From: a virus
Direction: 5' to 3' (one strand)
Length of the DNA: 20,397 bases
Virus record (IMG/VR): IMGVR_UViG_3300010300_000162
Location: 1 to 20,397 of that record
Part shown: positions 7,810 to 15,898 of the stretch, one piece after another
Layout: every line of letters begins with the position of its first letter
How positions within the stretch are numbered: position 1 is the first letter of the stretch
Notes under the pieces: generated by a model
Seen by the model: only the letters and a program-made list of their open reading frames with translations
Told to the model about the DNA's origin: nothing
Database searches by the model: none
Translations under genes and position numbers: made by a program

Positions 7810-8358
7810 TTATGAAATATTATTGATCCAGAGTAATCTGCCCATCCAGGAATCATTAGGGCCAAAGGAGCTAAGCTCCACCATTATTTGTCTACCTTGA
7901 GCTTTGTAAGCATCGATAGGATTATCAGCATCCTCATTAGTTGCAATAAGGCCATGTCCCCAAGTAATACCCACTGATTGTATATACCATGAGTCCTTAG
8001 CTCCCCAATTTACTGGGTAGTCAAAGTAGACTACGTTTGCCACGGGCTCTTGCGGGAAGGTGATTAAGATTCTCGATTCTCTGTAAAATCCTTGCGGAAT
8101 GAGTAAGGGGTTTGTATTTGAAATAGGTAAGTTGTCTGGATTGCTTACGTCTGCCAATAAATAATTGGAAGTTCTTAGCGGCCCCATTGGGTTGTTTTTA
8201 ACGGCCCCGCCTACTTCAATCGGGGATCCGATGGCGTCCCCCATCCAAACTCTGCCATCGGCGTTATTGCCAAACAGCTCCCCCTCATCCAAGTCCCCGA
8301 TGAAAGGCTCCTCTCCGGCAATATTTGAAGTTAGAATTTGAATAGATGCTTGACTCAT
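7810..8358 (-). CDS. Tail fibre-associated/virion protein (182 aa)
   Basis: The N-terminal part contains DLDEGELFGNNADGRVWMGD (about 23-42) and then PIEVGG. This 'GEL-x-N-x-ADG-R/K-hydrophobic-x-G-D' pattern is typical of the N-terminal, virion-anchoring region of many phage tail fibre and tropism proteins. The remaining ~110 residues are unrecognised and aromatic-rich (YFDYPVNWGAKDSWYIQSVG). It is the first gene of the leftward fibre operon, directly after the divergent control region, and stops 11 nt before the giant fibre gene, so it may connect that fibre to the baseplate. Function is inferred from one motif and position. Confidence 0.55.
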   Translation of the reverse strand: MSQASIQILTSNIAGEEPFIGDLDEGELFGNNADGRVWMGDAIGSPIEVGGAVKNNPMGPLRTSNYLLADVSNPDNLPISNTNPLLIPQGFYRESRILITFPQEPVANVVYFDYPVNWGAKDSWYIQSVGITWGHGLIATNEDADNPIDAYKAQGRQIMVELSSFGPNDSWMGRLLWINNIS

Positions 8359-8440
8359 TTACAATTCTATTGTATTTAGTCTACTGGTCTTTAAACTGCT
8401 TTCCACGGTTTAAAGCTATATTGATTGATACATTTCAAAT
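8359..8440. promoter_or_regulatory. Divergent intergenic control region
   Basis: These 82 bp separate the leftward fibre operon from the rightward baseplate operon, so promoters for both should lie here. For the leftward side the minus strand reads CTAAATACAAT (8379-8369) 11 bp before the ATG: this includes TACAAT, one mismatch from TATAAT, and CTAAATA, which resembles T4-type late promoter cores (TATAAATA). For the rightward side only TATATT (8417-8422) is seen. No convincing -35 boxes are present, which would fit recognition by a phage-specified sigma factor. Low to moderate confidence in individual boxes. Confidence 0.5.
8389..8415. repeat. Dyad CTTTAAAC/GTTTAAAG in the divergent control region
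   Basis: CTTTAAAC (8389-8396) and GTTTAAAG (8408-8415) are perfect inverted repeats with an 11-bp spacer, so the centres are 19 bp apart, about two helical turns. That geometry suits a dimeric regulator contacting one DNA face between the two divergent operons. It may instead be a weak RNA hairpin. Confidence 0.5.
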
Positions 8441-9328
8441 GTGGCCAAGAGCAATTTTCTTACTGACAAATTCTCAACGACAGGAGGATTAGCGGCTGTT
8501 GCTTACGGATCTTCTACCTTATTTCAGACCGTTGCCGATCAAATTAAAAGAAGATCTAAGACTAAAGCTTTAGACTCCCAAAGGCCGTCTCATGCTTTTT
8601 TAGATTTTGTAGGAACTAAGAAATTTGTTCTTGATGTTTTTAAATCTGTAATTCAATCTGAGTATGATGCCGGGGAGATTATAACAGATTTTATTGATCT
8701 GTATGCAACAGATGTAGATACTTTTTCTTCTGCTCTTCTTGAGGTGTTTTTAGGAAGTATTGATGAATATTCTACTTATTCTATTTCACCTAGTACAATA
8801 TTCTCTGACAGTGTAGAAAAGACTACTTATAGTTTTAATGAGAAGTCAGAACTTGAAATAGACTCAAGAGACATAGCCAAAAAGCTCGAGCAAGAATTTA
8901 TTAACTTTGGGTACGTCGGAGAAGACGTATCGACAATTCTTATATTTTTAATTAATAATCCTAATACAAAAATCACTTCTGCTCCTCCAGATACTTTGGT
9001 TTCATTAGACGTAAAAGGAATATCTTCTAAAAATGCAAAAGGAGTAGATAGAAGATACGGCACAATACCTCCTAAAGATTATTACGCCGGAGTGGCCTAT
9101 AGGAACGAAGGATCATCTCTTAGAAGATCTATTACCGAGGGGTACGTAGGGTATCCTCTGGTATCTCTATTAGGTGAAAGTTTATTAAATCCTGACAGCT
9201 ACGAAAACATAGACCTTGAGTACTCTGGGTCTTTAGCATTAAATAATTTGCCAGATAGTAATCTATCTACAACTCAGCGAGCTCTTTTCAGTATTGACTT
9301 TACTACTCTTGATCTTGGTACCAATTAA
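8441..9328 (+). CDS. Unknown protein at the head of the baseplate operon (295 aa)
   Basis: I do not recognise this protein. It starts with GTG (GTG GCC AAG), because no in-frame ATG fits; an out-of-frame ATG sits two bases upstream. No Shine-Dalgarno is visible. The N-terminal half (about 1-115) looks helical, with VADQIKRRSKTKALDS near 31-46 and a helical stretch EYDAGEIITDFIDLYATD; the C-terminal half has GYVGYPLVSLLGESLL near 235-250. No transmembrane segment or catalytic motif is evident. Its stop overlaps the start of the baseplate J gene (TAATG), so translation is coupled and a baseplate or tail role is likely. Possible alternatives are a gp53- or gp25-type wedge component, but I see no diagnostic motif for either. 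Confidence 0.6.
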   Translation: MAKSNFLTDKFSTTGGLAAVAYGSSTLFQTVADQIKRRSKTKALDSQRPSHAFLDFVGTKKFVLDVFKSVIQSEYDAGEIITDFIDLYATDVDTFSSALLEVFLGSIDEYSTYSISPSTIFSDSVEKTTYSFNEKSELEIDSRDIAKKLEQEFINFGYVGEDVSTILIFLINNPNTKITSAPPDTLVSLDVKGISSKNAKGVDRRYGTIPPKDYYAGVAYRNEGSSLRRSITEGYVGYPLVSLLGESLLNPDSYENIDLEYSGSLALNNLPDSNLSTTQRALFSIDFTTLDLGTN

Positions 9329-10641
9329 TGGCTGACATCTACGGACCAATTTTACCTCTTCAACTTGACCCGAGGAACACCCCGGCTCTTGTTAGAGATA
9401 TGCAAACAAAAGTATTTCTAGAGTCGGGAGGGCAACTTAACGACTTTAGTCCTGCTTCTCCGTTGTCTGCTTTGGTAGAGGGCCAGGCATATGCGCAAAG
9501 CGAGTTACTGTATTATTTAAATGCTTTGCCTGAGGCTTATACTCTTCAGTGGTTAAGACAACTAGGTATTCAAAGATCAGTTGGTGCAAAAGCAATTGCA
9601 GAAGTTACCTTTATTAAAACCAGCGGATTTAATAGAACTGTGGTTATTCCTGCTGGAGTTATAGTAAGCACCACAAATAGACTTAACTTTGTTCTCAAAG
9701 AAGAAGTAAGAATAGGAGACTCGATAACGTCAGCAATTGGACAGGTCACTGCAGAAAAGTGGGGTACTGAGTATAACGTTAGTTCGGGAGACATCCAAAA
9801 AATAAATGTAAATATCCTAGGATTAGACGGGGTAACTAACGAAACCTCAGCGCAGGGCGGCAAAGGCCTTGAGTCTATCGAGAGCATGAAAACGAGAGCT
9901 TTTTCGCTGCTAAAAAGAAGAGGGTTAATTACAGCGGAAGACTACGAACAAGAGATTATTTCTCTTGCACCAGAGTCAGTTCTTATTAAAGTACTTACTT
10001 ACGAAGAGAGGTTTGATATAAGCCCAGACTCTCCTACCGGAGTTGTAATGGTTTGCGTTGGAGGAGAAAACGGAGAGTCTCTTGAGACAATAACAAGGCA
10101 AAATCTTCTCAAGTCTTTAAAGAAAAAGATTCCGCTTGGAAATAGCGTTTCTTTAATCACTCCAGAGATTACACCGGTAGAAACCACAGTTGTTATTCAG
10201 TATGACGACGAAGAGTATAGTGGAGGAATAGCCACATATGCTTCTCAGATAAATCAGCTTATTCTTGATTTGATTTCCCCTCAAGAAATAGGTCTTGGAG
10301 AGCAGATAGACTATCAAGATATTTTCAATCAAGTTTATAACATCAACATCGTAGATAAAATTAAGTCTCTTTCTTTTGATTTATTACAAGTTGATATGGG
10401 AAACGATGTAAACGTTGCGATATGTAACGCCCCGTTCGTCTCCCAAGAGATTAATGGAGTTTGCATTAATACCCTAGAGACTTCGATTAATTCTGTCGAT
10501 AATGCATTTACAAATATTAACCCTATTAGGTCTTTTAGAGCTTATAAAAACGTTATTAGCTTTATAGCCTCATCTACCCAGGCTCCTCTAACGTATACGT
10601 TTGTTAATACGGACTATGATGTTTATCTGAGAGGTGCCTAA
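9328..10641 (+). CDS. Baseplate J / gp6-type baseplate wedge protein (437 aa)
   Basis: A baseplate wedge component of the contractile tail, of the Baseplate_J family (P2 gpJ, Mu gp47, T4 gp6 core). The order of features fits: N-terminal DFSPASPLSALVEGQAYAQS (39-58), then LQWLRQLGIQRSVGAKA (73-89), an early beta domain with IPAG (107-110), and KWGTEYNVSSGDI (144-156), equivalent to the family's 'G.x.G/Y-N-V-x-x-G-x-I'. Next come LESIESMKTRA and RRGLITAEDYEQEIISLAP (about 197-216), the helical segment typical of the family. The length is within the usual 350-500 residues for phage J proteins and shorter than T4 gp6 (660). The start overlaps the previous stop by one base (TAATG). Gp6 proteins form the wedge ring that clamps the tail hub. 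Confidence 0.85.
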   Translation: MADIYGPILPLQLDPRNTPALVRDMQTKVFLESGGQLNDFSPASPLSALVEGQAYAQSELLYYLNALPEAYTLQWLRQLGIQRSVGAKAIAEVTFIKTSGFNRTVVIPAGVIVSTTNRLNFVLKEEVRIGDSITSAIGQVTAEKWGTEYNVSSGDIQKINVNILGLDGVTNETSAQGGKGLESIESMKTRAFSLLKRRGLITAEDYEQEIISLAPESVLIKVLTYEERFDISPDSPTGVVMVCVGGENGESLETITRQNLLKSLKKKIPLGNSVSLITPEITPVETTVVIQYDDEEYSGGIATYASQINQLILDLISPQEIGLGEQIDYQDIFNQVYNINIVDKIKSLSFDLLQVDMGNDVNVAICNAPFVSQEINGVCINTLETSINSVDNAFTNINPIRSFRAYKNVISFIASSTQAPLTYTFVNTDYDVYLRGA

Positions 10642-13010
10642 TGGAACTGTCTATTTGGGATCAGAAAAACAGAAGGTTTATTAGAAGAGGTTTTAGGGCT
10701 GGAAAAGTAACAGTAGAGTTTCCTAGAACTAAAAAAATTAAAATTGCAGAGCACACTCTTGCAGAAATTACTTTTGATTTTAAAACTGATTTAAATAACA
10801 ATCGAAACGAAGTTATCTCAAGGGATATTAAAAAGCTAACTACATCTGGGTTTAAGTACGAGAGTGTTGGCAATGTATACCTACCCGATTCTCAAGAGTT
10901 AGTCCAAGAGGCGACGGGTGAATTTAAAGTACTTGCGCACGGGGTCCCAGTACCTGGAGAGCTGAGTGGTGGTAATGAAAACTGCTCAGTAGAAGGAATG
11001 ACTTGTACTGATGGAACAGATAAAGATTGTAAGCCAGGTAAATGTTTAATTGGTAGGCTGAAACAAATCTCGAAGTTCAAATGGAAGTATACTTCTGAGG
11101 CACTTTATGGAGAAACTCCTGTAGAGTATTTTGTTGGAGGTAGAGAAGCCCTTGAGCTTAAGACTATTGTCCGTGGAAATCACACCAATCCAGACGGCGC
11201 AACTGTCGGAGTTGATAGGCCAGCAAGCAAAGCGACTACAATATTCCTCCCTCCAGTCAACTATTTAGAAGCAGCATTTTCTGAAGAGTTTTTAAAAATT
11301 TTTAATATGACAATGGATCTTGATGGATCCGAAACTCTTAGCGGAATAGTTACAACAGAAGAAGACTTCATAAGAAAAGTTATTAAACTTGCGTATAGAA
11401 ATACCAAGCATATTGAAACTGGGCCAATGTACTCCTCTCTTGCAGATGCTTCTCTGTCAGAAGAAGTTTATGTGGCTTTTGAGGATATTATTTTTAGATT
11501 GAATCAAGTTTGGAAAGATAGAGTATCACAGATTACTGAAGAAAGATGGGTTAATAGAACGGCAAAGCACGAAACCAATAGAGAGTTTATTTCTTATGTG
11601 CTCAGAGAACTTAGAGTTTTATTTTCTAGTTGTCTTCAGACTACAAAATCTGGAGTCAAACAATCTAGAATAAGACCAATTTCTGATGAAAGCGTTCGAC
11701 CTATTTACTTTAGGCTTCCAGCTGCCGCATTAAGCTATCGTCCAGAAGAAGCCGAAGAAATACTAGTAATAGGTGAAGAAAACGAAAGATTCGATCTTTC
11801 AATTGCTGCATTAGAAGTAGGAACAATTGTTTCTCTAGCAGACAGATCAATAGCCTATCAATTTTTACCAAGAGTTATTTCTGATGAAGACGAAAGAAGA
11901 AACTTTGGCATGTCTCCGATTCTTTCTGACAGAACAAAGGCAGAACTATATTCACCAAAAGACAGCGCTTCGTGGTATAGAGTACCGGAAAACAAACTAC
12001 CAAAGGCTCCTATTGCAAAATGGATTTTGGCAGGAGCCGATGAGTTTCTTAGGGAGAAAAAACATGACGTAGATTCATTCTACTATACCTACCTCGACCC
12101 TGCCGAATGCAGTCCTAAGAATCTAGATTGGCTTGCTCAGCACGTTGGCCTCACTCAACCATTCTGGAATACTAACTGGGATCATAAGTACAAGAGGGCC
12201 TTGATTAAAAATGCGATGGGCTGGTATGAAAGATCTCTTACGCAGGCTATTGCTAATAAGTCATACAAAACAATCAAGGGGGAGGTATTAGACCAGGAGC
12301 CATTTACCTCTAGAACTTGGAGAGATACAGAAGCAGTTCAAAATGATGATGAGGTAGATGTTTCAGAGTTAGATTTTTCTAAAATCTCAAGCCTAGTAAT
12401 GCCGAACCCTTCTACAGGAGAGATCAAAAACGGCAAGCCATTTGAAACTTTCTCTGGAGATCTCAAAGAACTTGTATCTGTGTATAAGGAAGACTGGGAC
12501 GGACTAATGGAATCAAAAGGAAGCATATTACCCTTGATTTTCTTATTTAGTTTATTCGGAGTAAAAGCACATAGCGCAGAAGAGCTTATTGCATCTAGAG
12601 TTAAAGAAGAAAATGGAGAGATAAAGGCGATATTAAAACCCAAGAGTGGTCTAAGATCTCAAGAAGTAAATGCCCCTGTTCTCCTTCCCGTAAAATACGA
12701 TTACGTACAAGTAGGAGACTCTGAAGATTTTTCTATCAACTCATATAATAATCAACTTATTGCAGATAGGTCTACTGTTGCAGATGATGAAGGATCAAAG
12801 AATATGTTTTTCCGCATGCCATACTACTATAATAGAGACGGAAAGACCTGGGACTTAGTAAGCTCCATAGCAAAATATTGGACAAACACAACATTAAATA
12901 CTAGGGTTCAATACGCCTATCTTTCTGCGGACCTTTGGCAAATTGGAGACGCATTTTTTGAACCCAACATAACCACCGACGAAGAAGTTTTATCTAGCTC
13001 AGGCAATTAA
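10641..13010 (+). CDS. Baseplate wedge protein with tail-protein-I-like domain (789 aa)
   Basis: A probable baseplate protein. Residues about 480-545 contain DPAECSPKNLDWLAQHVGL, then W....DHKYKRALIKNAMGWYERSLTQ, then a helix running into YKTIKGEV. This matches the phage tail protein I (P2 gpI) pattern, where a 'L..LA..LG' helix is followed by 'R..I......H..KGT'. The N-terminal ~475 residues are unrecognised: beta-rich to about 110, then a short Cys-rich insert CSVEGMTCTDGTDKDCKPGKC near 114-134, then a long helical part. In phages, I-type genes usually follow the J gene, as here. The start is well supported: TAATG overlap with the previous gene and a Shine-Dalgarno GAGG (10631-10634) six bases upstream. 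The protein is far larger than P2 gpI (~180 aa), implying fusion of extra domains. Confidence 0.7.
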   Translation: MELSIWDQKNRRFIRRGFRAGKVTVEFPRTKKIKIAEHTLAEITFDFKTDLNNNRNEVISRDIKKLTTSGFKYESVGNVYLPDSQELVQEATGEFKVLAHGVPVPGELSGGNENCSVEGMTCTDGTDKDCKPGKCLIGRLKQISKFKWKYTSEALYGETPVEYFVGGREALELKTIVRGNHTNPDGATVGVDRPASKATTIFLPPVNYLEAAFSEEFLKIFNMTMDLDGSETLSGIVTTEEDFIRKVIKLAYRNTKHIETGPMYSSLADASLSEEVYVAFEDIIFRLNQVWKDRVSQITEERWVNRTAKHETNREFISYVLRELRVLFSSCLQTTKSGVKQSRIRPISDESVRPIYFRLPAAALSYRPEEAEEILVIGEENERFDLSIAALEVGTIVSLADRSIAYQFLPRVISDEDERRNFGMSPILSDRTKAELYSPKDSASWYRVPENKLPKAPIAKWILAGADEFLREKKHDVDSFYYTYLDPAECSPKNLDWLAQHVGLTQPFWNTNWDHKYKRALIKNAMGWYERSLTQAIANKSYKTIKGEVLDQEPFTSRTWRDTEAVQNDDEVDVSELDFSKISSLVMPNPSTGEIKNGKPFETFSGDLKELVSVYKEDWDGLMESKGSILPLIFLFSLFGVKAHSAEELIASRVKEENGEIKAILKPKSGLRSQEVNAPVLLPVKYDYVQVGDSEDFSINSYNNQLIADRSTVADDEGSKNMFFRMPYYYNRDGKTWDLVSSIAKYWTNTTLNTRVQYAYLSADLWQIGDAFFEPNITTDEEVLSSSGN

Positions 13011-15898
13011 TGACAAGAAAATCCTCATTTATTAAAGCTCTAACATCTACTGAAAGCGATGCCGGAAGACTGTTTAAAAAAATTGGCGGGTTGGAGATTG
13101 ATTTCTTTATTCAACCTGCCACTATTTTTGATGTCAACGACCCAGAAAATCTTTCTAGGGTCAGAGTTTTATTTGACGAGAATTCTACAGACGCAAAGTC
13201 TGAATGGCTCCCAGTACTTAATAGCGGTAAAGGTAAAGTCTCGACTCAGTACGTAGGTGCAAAATGCCTTGTAGGAGCGATTAGTGGCAATAGCGATAAT
13301 GCTATTGTCCTAGGATTATTTAACGATACCACCAATAACCAAGTAATTTCTTCAGGGCCGGTTACTATTCCGATTATTGATGCAAGTGACATTGCAAATA
13401 CTTCCGACCCTGGAGTAAAATGCACAAAAGAAAACGAAGGCAGAACGTATATTTTTTCTAGCAATGTATCTCATGACCTAAAGGTATGTGTTAGAAGAAA
13501 CAATAGGCAAAAAGGTCCTGATAAAGACGTTTGGGATTGGAAAAATTTAACCAGGGGTTTGGTTATTGAAAAAGAAACCGACCCAAAACAAGCCCAAGGT
13601 AACTCAACGGTTCATGCAAAAAATCCACTACCAAAATGCAAAGCAGAACTAGAAGGAGAGTCGATTCAGTTTTCTGAAGATAGAGATTTTAGGCAGATTC
13701 CATTGATCTGCAAAAAAGATGAGAATAATGATTGGGCATGGGTGCCACCAAGCGCAGCTCCTACGTATTTTAGATATAATTATCCAAAATGTACAGAAAA
13801 AATACACGGGCAAATTGCGGTAATAGATGACGGAAACAATTCCGAACTTAGCGTATGTGTGAGATACGACAAGAGTATGAAATGGGTGAAGTATGGAACA
13901 AGACTCCCTATCAAGTTTTCTGATAAAACCGCTCCACCAGAAAAGTCTGATATACTGAACAAAGTAAAACCTAATCCTAACCTTGCAATAGGTGGACCTT
14001 CAATGTTGGCCACTCCGGCAATTCAAAGTCCGGTTATAGGTAATGAAAACTTAGCGCAGTCTATTTTCCAACAAGCATCTGCGGGCGTAGTACCTGGGTT
14101 TACTAATGAAGCTATTTCAAAAGCCGTAGATGCAGTTTCTGGATTAACGTCACTTGATTCTGGGCAAATGATAGCTCAGCAACTAGGAGCTAGGTTGCTA
14201 GATGAACAAGGACTTAGTATCGACCAGCTTGATTCAATTTTACGTAGCGGGGATTTAGGCACTGCTCAAAACTTTTTAAACGCCTTAGGCCCAGAAATTG
14301 CACAAATTGCATCCAGTGGTGACCTAGGAAGAATTTTATTAACCGCTGGATCAGGAGCTCTTGTAAATGCGCTAGGTTCTATCTCTTCAAAAAATGCTGG
14401 TGTATTTAACTCATTGATAGTTGGTGGCCTCCAAGGTGCTTTAGATGCCGCAGTTCAGTATGGAATGGACTTTGTCCCATCACCGGCAAATGAAGTGTTT
14501 TCTAGCGTAATTGGAGGGCTTGATTTGGGTAATGCTCCAAATGCAATTGCCTCTATTCTCAATGGAGGTAGTGTTGGAGGACTAAGTGATGCGGTAAATA
14601 GCTTAGCTAATGGTATTAACTTTGGCGATGTCGATATTGGTGGATTAGCAAATCAACTAACTTCTGGTTCTTTTGGCGATGTAGGAAAAATTTTTCAAGA
14701 CTTTGGCAATTTGCAGAACCTTTCATCTTTTGTTCCAGGCCTTCCGTCATCGGCATCGGCGCTAATGGGAGCCGTTGGTCTTGGTGGACCTTTAACTATG
14801 GCTCTCCCTGGAGGTATTGGATTAGCAGCCGCTACTTCGCTCCTTGGAGGCGGTAATCCGCTCTCTTCTATATTAGGAGGAGGCGGCGCTTTCGGTGCTC
14901 TTGGTGGTTTATTTGGTGGCGGAGGAGCATCTAACCCCTGCCCATGTGAGCCTAAATGCCGAAAAGTATCTCACGGTGTAGATAGCGATGGCAACAAACT
15001 CCTAGACGCAGCTGGTAACTTAACCTTAGATAATACAAATGTTTACGGAGCTGATCCGCTTAACAACAATAAAGGTTGCTTAGCCAGCGAAGTTGGCGTA
15101 AGTTTTACTGGTATTGGGGAAGACTTAATTCCTAAAAATATTTCTAACTTTACTCAGATAATTAGATCAATTCCTAGAGTTAATGAGTTAAGCAAAAAAT
15201 TAGAAGATGCAATTAAGGGCGGGGCAGAAGGCGCCGATATTGGCCTTGAAATGGTTTACTCTATGGAAGCTATAGAAAAAGCGTTTAAGGTCGCGGATAA
15301 TAATGTCAGTGCTCTGGAGCTTATTCAACGTCTAGAGTTGATCGGCGGTAGAAACTTTATGAACGCCTTAATCTCTGGTAAGAACGGTGGATTACTTAAC
15401 CTTATGGCCAAAGATATAGTTGAGAATTCTTTAGCGGTTCATGATCTATACAGAATGGTAGAAGAATTAAATAAGGTTAAAGACGGTGGAAGAGCTACTA
15501 CTACTATCACGCCGGCTCTTGTGTTAACAAAGAAAAATCCGTCTACAATCCCGGCATATTTTTCTAAATACAAATCTTATACAGTTAAGAATCTGCTTAA
15601 AAATATCTTAGAAGCTTTATCAATACTTAGTGATCTAGACCCAGAACTTGGGATTCCTTTTGATGGTCTTGAAACACGAAACAATCCTTCAAAAATACTC
15701 AATGATTCTCTATCGGCAAGGTTTAACTTGAATCAACCAGAAGAAGATACCGTTAACTCAGTCTATAGGAACTATAGCACCAGTGGAATTAACTCACTTA
15801 CTCAAAATCAATTAGACTCTGGAGAGTTTGCTACGCTACTAGATCAAATTAACAATGAACAAGAAAGAGCTAGAAATAGAGAAGGCGACTGTAGCTGA
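13010..15898 (+). CDS. gp5-like baseplate hub / spike protein (962 aa)
   Basis: A central hub or spike protein. Residues 30-105 form a gp5/VgrG-type OB fold: LSRVRVLFD (48-56), SEWLPVL (64-70), then STQYVGAKCLVGAISGNSDN and AIVLGLFND. Three Cys-Trp modules follow, with Cys pairs at 138/160, 210/234 and 261/283, each ending in Trp near 175-177, 242-244 and 292. Residues about 330-640 are Ala/Gly/Ser/Leu-rich low complexity ending in a Gly-rich run (GGGGAFGALGGLFGGGGAS). CPCEPKC (about 644-650) opens a charged C-terminal part. This CPC segment with RKVSHGVDSDGN resembles the gp5 homologues of marine cyanomyoviruses as I recall them. No lysozyme domain and no T4-type triple beta-helix repeats are apparent. 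The start overlaps the previous stop (TAATG). The C-terminus may overlap the TerL start by 44 bp. Confidence 0.75.
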   Translation: MTRKSSFIKALTSTESDAGRLFKKIGGLEIDFFIQPATIFDVNDPENLSRVRVLFDENSTDAKSEWLPVLNSGKGKVSTQYVGAKCLVGAISGNSDNAIVLGLFNDTTNNQVISSGPVTIPIIDASDIANTSDPGVKCTKENEGRTYIFSSNVSHDLKVCVRRNNRQKGPDKDVWDWKNLTRGLVIEKETDPKQAQGNSTVHAKNPLPKCKAELEGESIQFSEDRDFRQIPLICKKDENNDWAWVPPSAAPTYFRYNYPKCTEKIHGQIAVIDDGNNSELSVCVRYDKSMKWVKYGTRLPIKFSDKTAPPEKSDILNKVKPNPNLAIGGPSMLATPAIQSPVIGNENLAQSIFQQASAGVVPGFTNEAISKAVDAVSGLTSLDSGQMIAQQLGARLLDEQGLSIDQLDSILRSGDLGTAQNFLNALGPEIAQIASSGDLGRILLTAGSGALVNALGSISSKNAGVFNSLIVGGLQGALDAAVQYGMDFVPSPANEVFSSVIGGLDLGNAPNAIASILNGGSVGGLSDAVNSLANGINFGDVDIGGLANQLTSGSFGDVGKIFQDFGNLQNLSSFVPGLPSSASALMGAVGLGGPLTMALPGGIGLAAATSLLGGGNPLSSILGGGGAFGALGGLFGGGGASNPCPCEPKCRKVSHGVDSDGNKLLDAAGNLTLDNTNVYGADPLNNNKGCLASEVGVSFTGIGEDLIPKNISNFTQIIRSIPRVNELSKKLEDAIKGGAEGADIGLEMVYSMEAIEKAFKVADNNVSALELIQRLELIGGRNFMNALISGKNGGLLNLMAKDIVENSLAVHDLYRMVEELNKVKDGGRATTTITPALVLTKKNPSTIPAYFSKYKSYTVKNLLKNILEALSILSDLDPELGIPFDGLETRNNPSKILNDSLSARFNLNQPEEDTVNSVYRNYSTSGINSLTQNQLDSGEFATLLDQINNEQERARNREGDCS

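Noticed and set aside
9570-9887. 105-aa minus-strand frame inside the baseplate J gene
   Set aside because: Antisense shadow of a strongly supported family member; no start signals.
12338-12643. 101-aa minus-strand frame inside the 789-aa gene
   Set aside because: Antisense shadow, low-complexity Ser-rich translation, no independent support.
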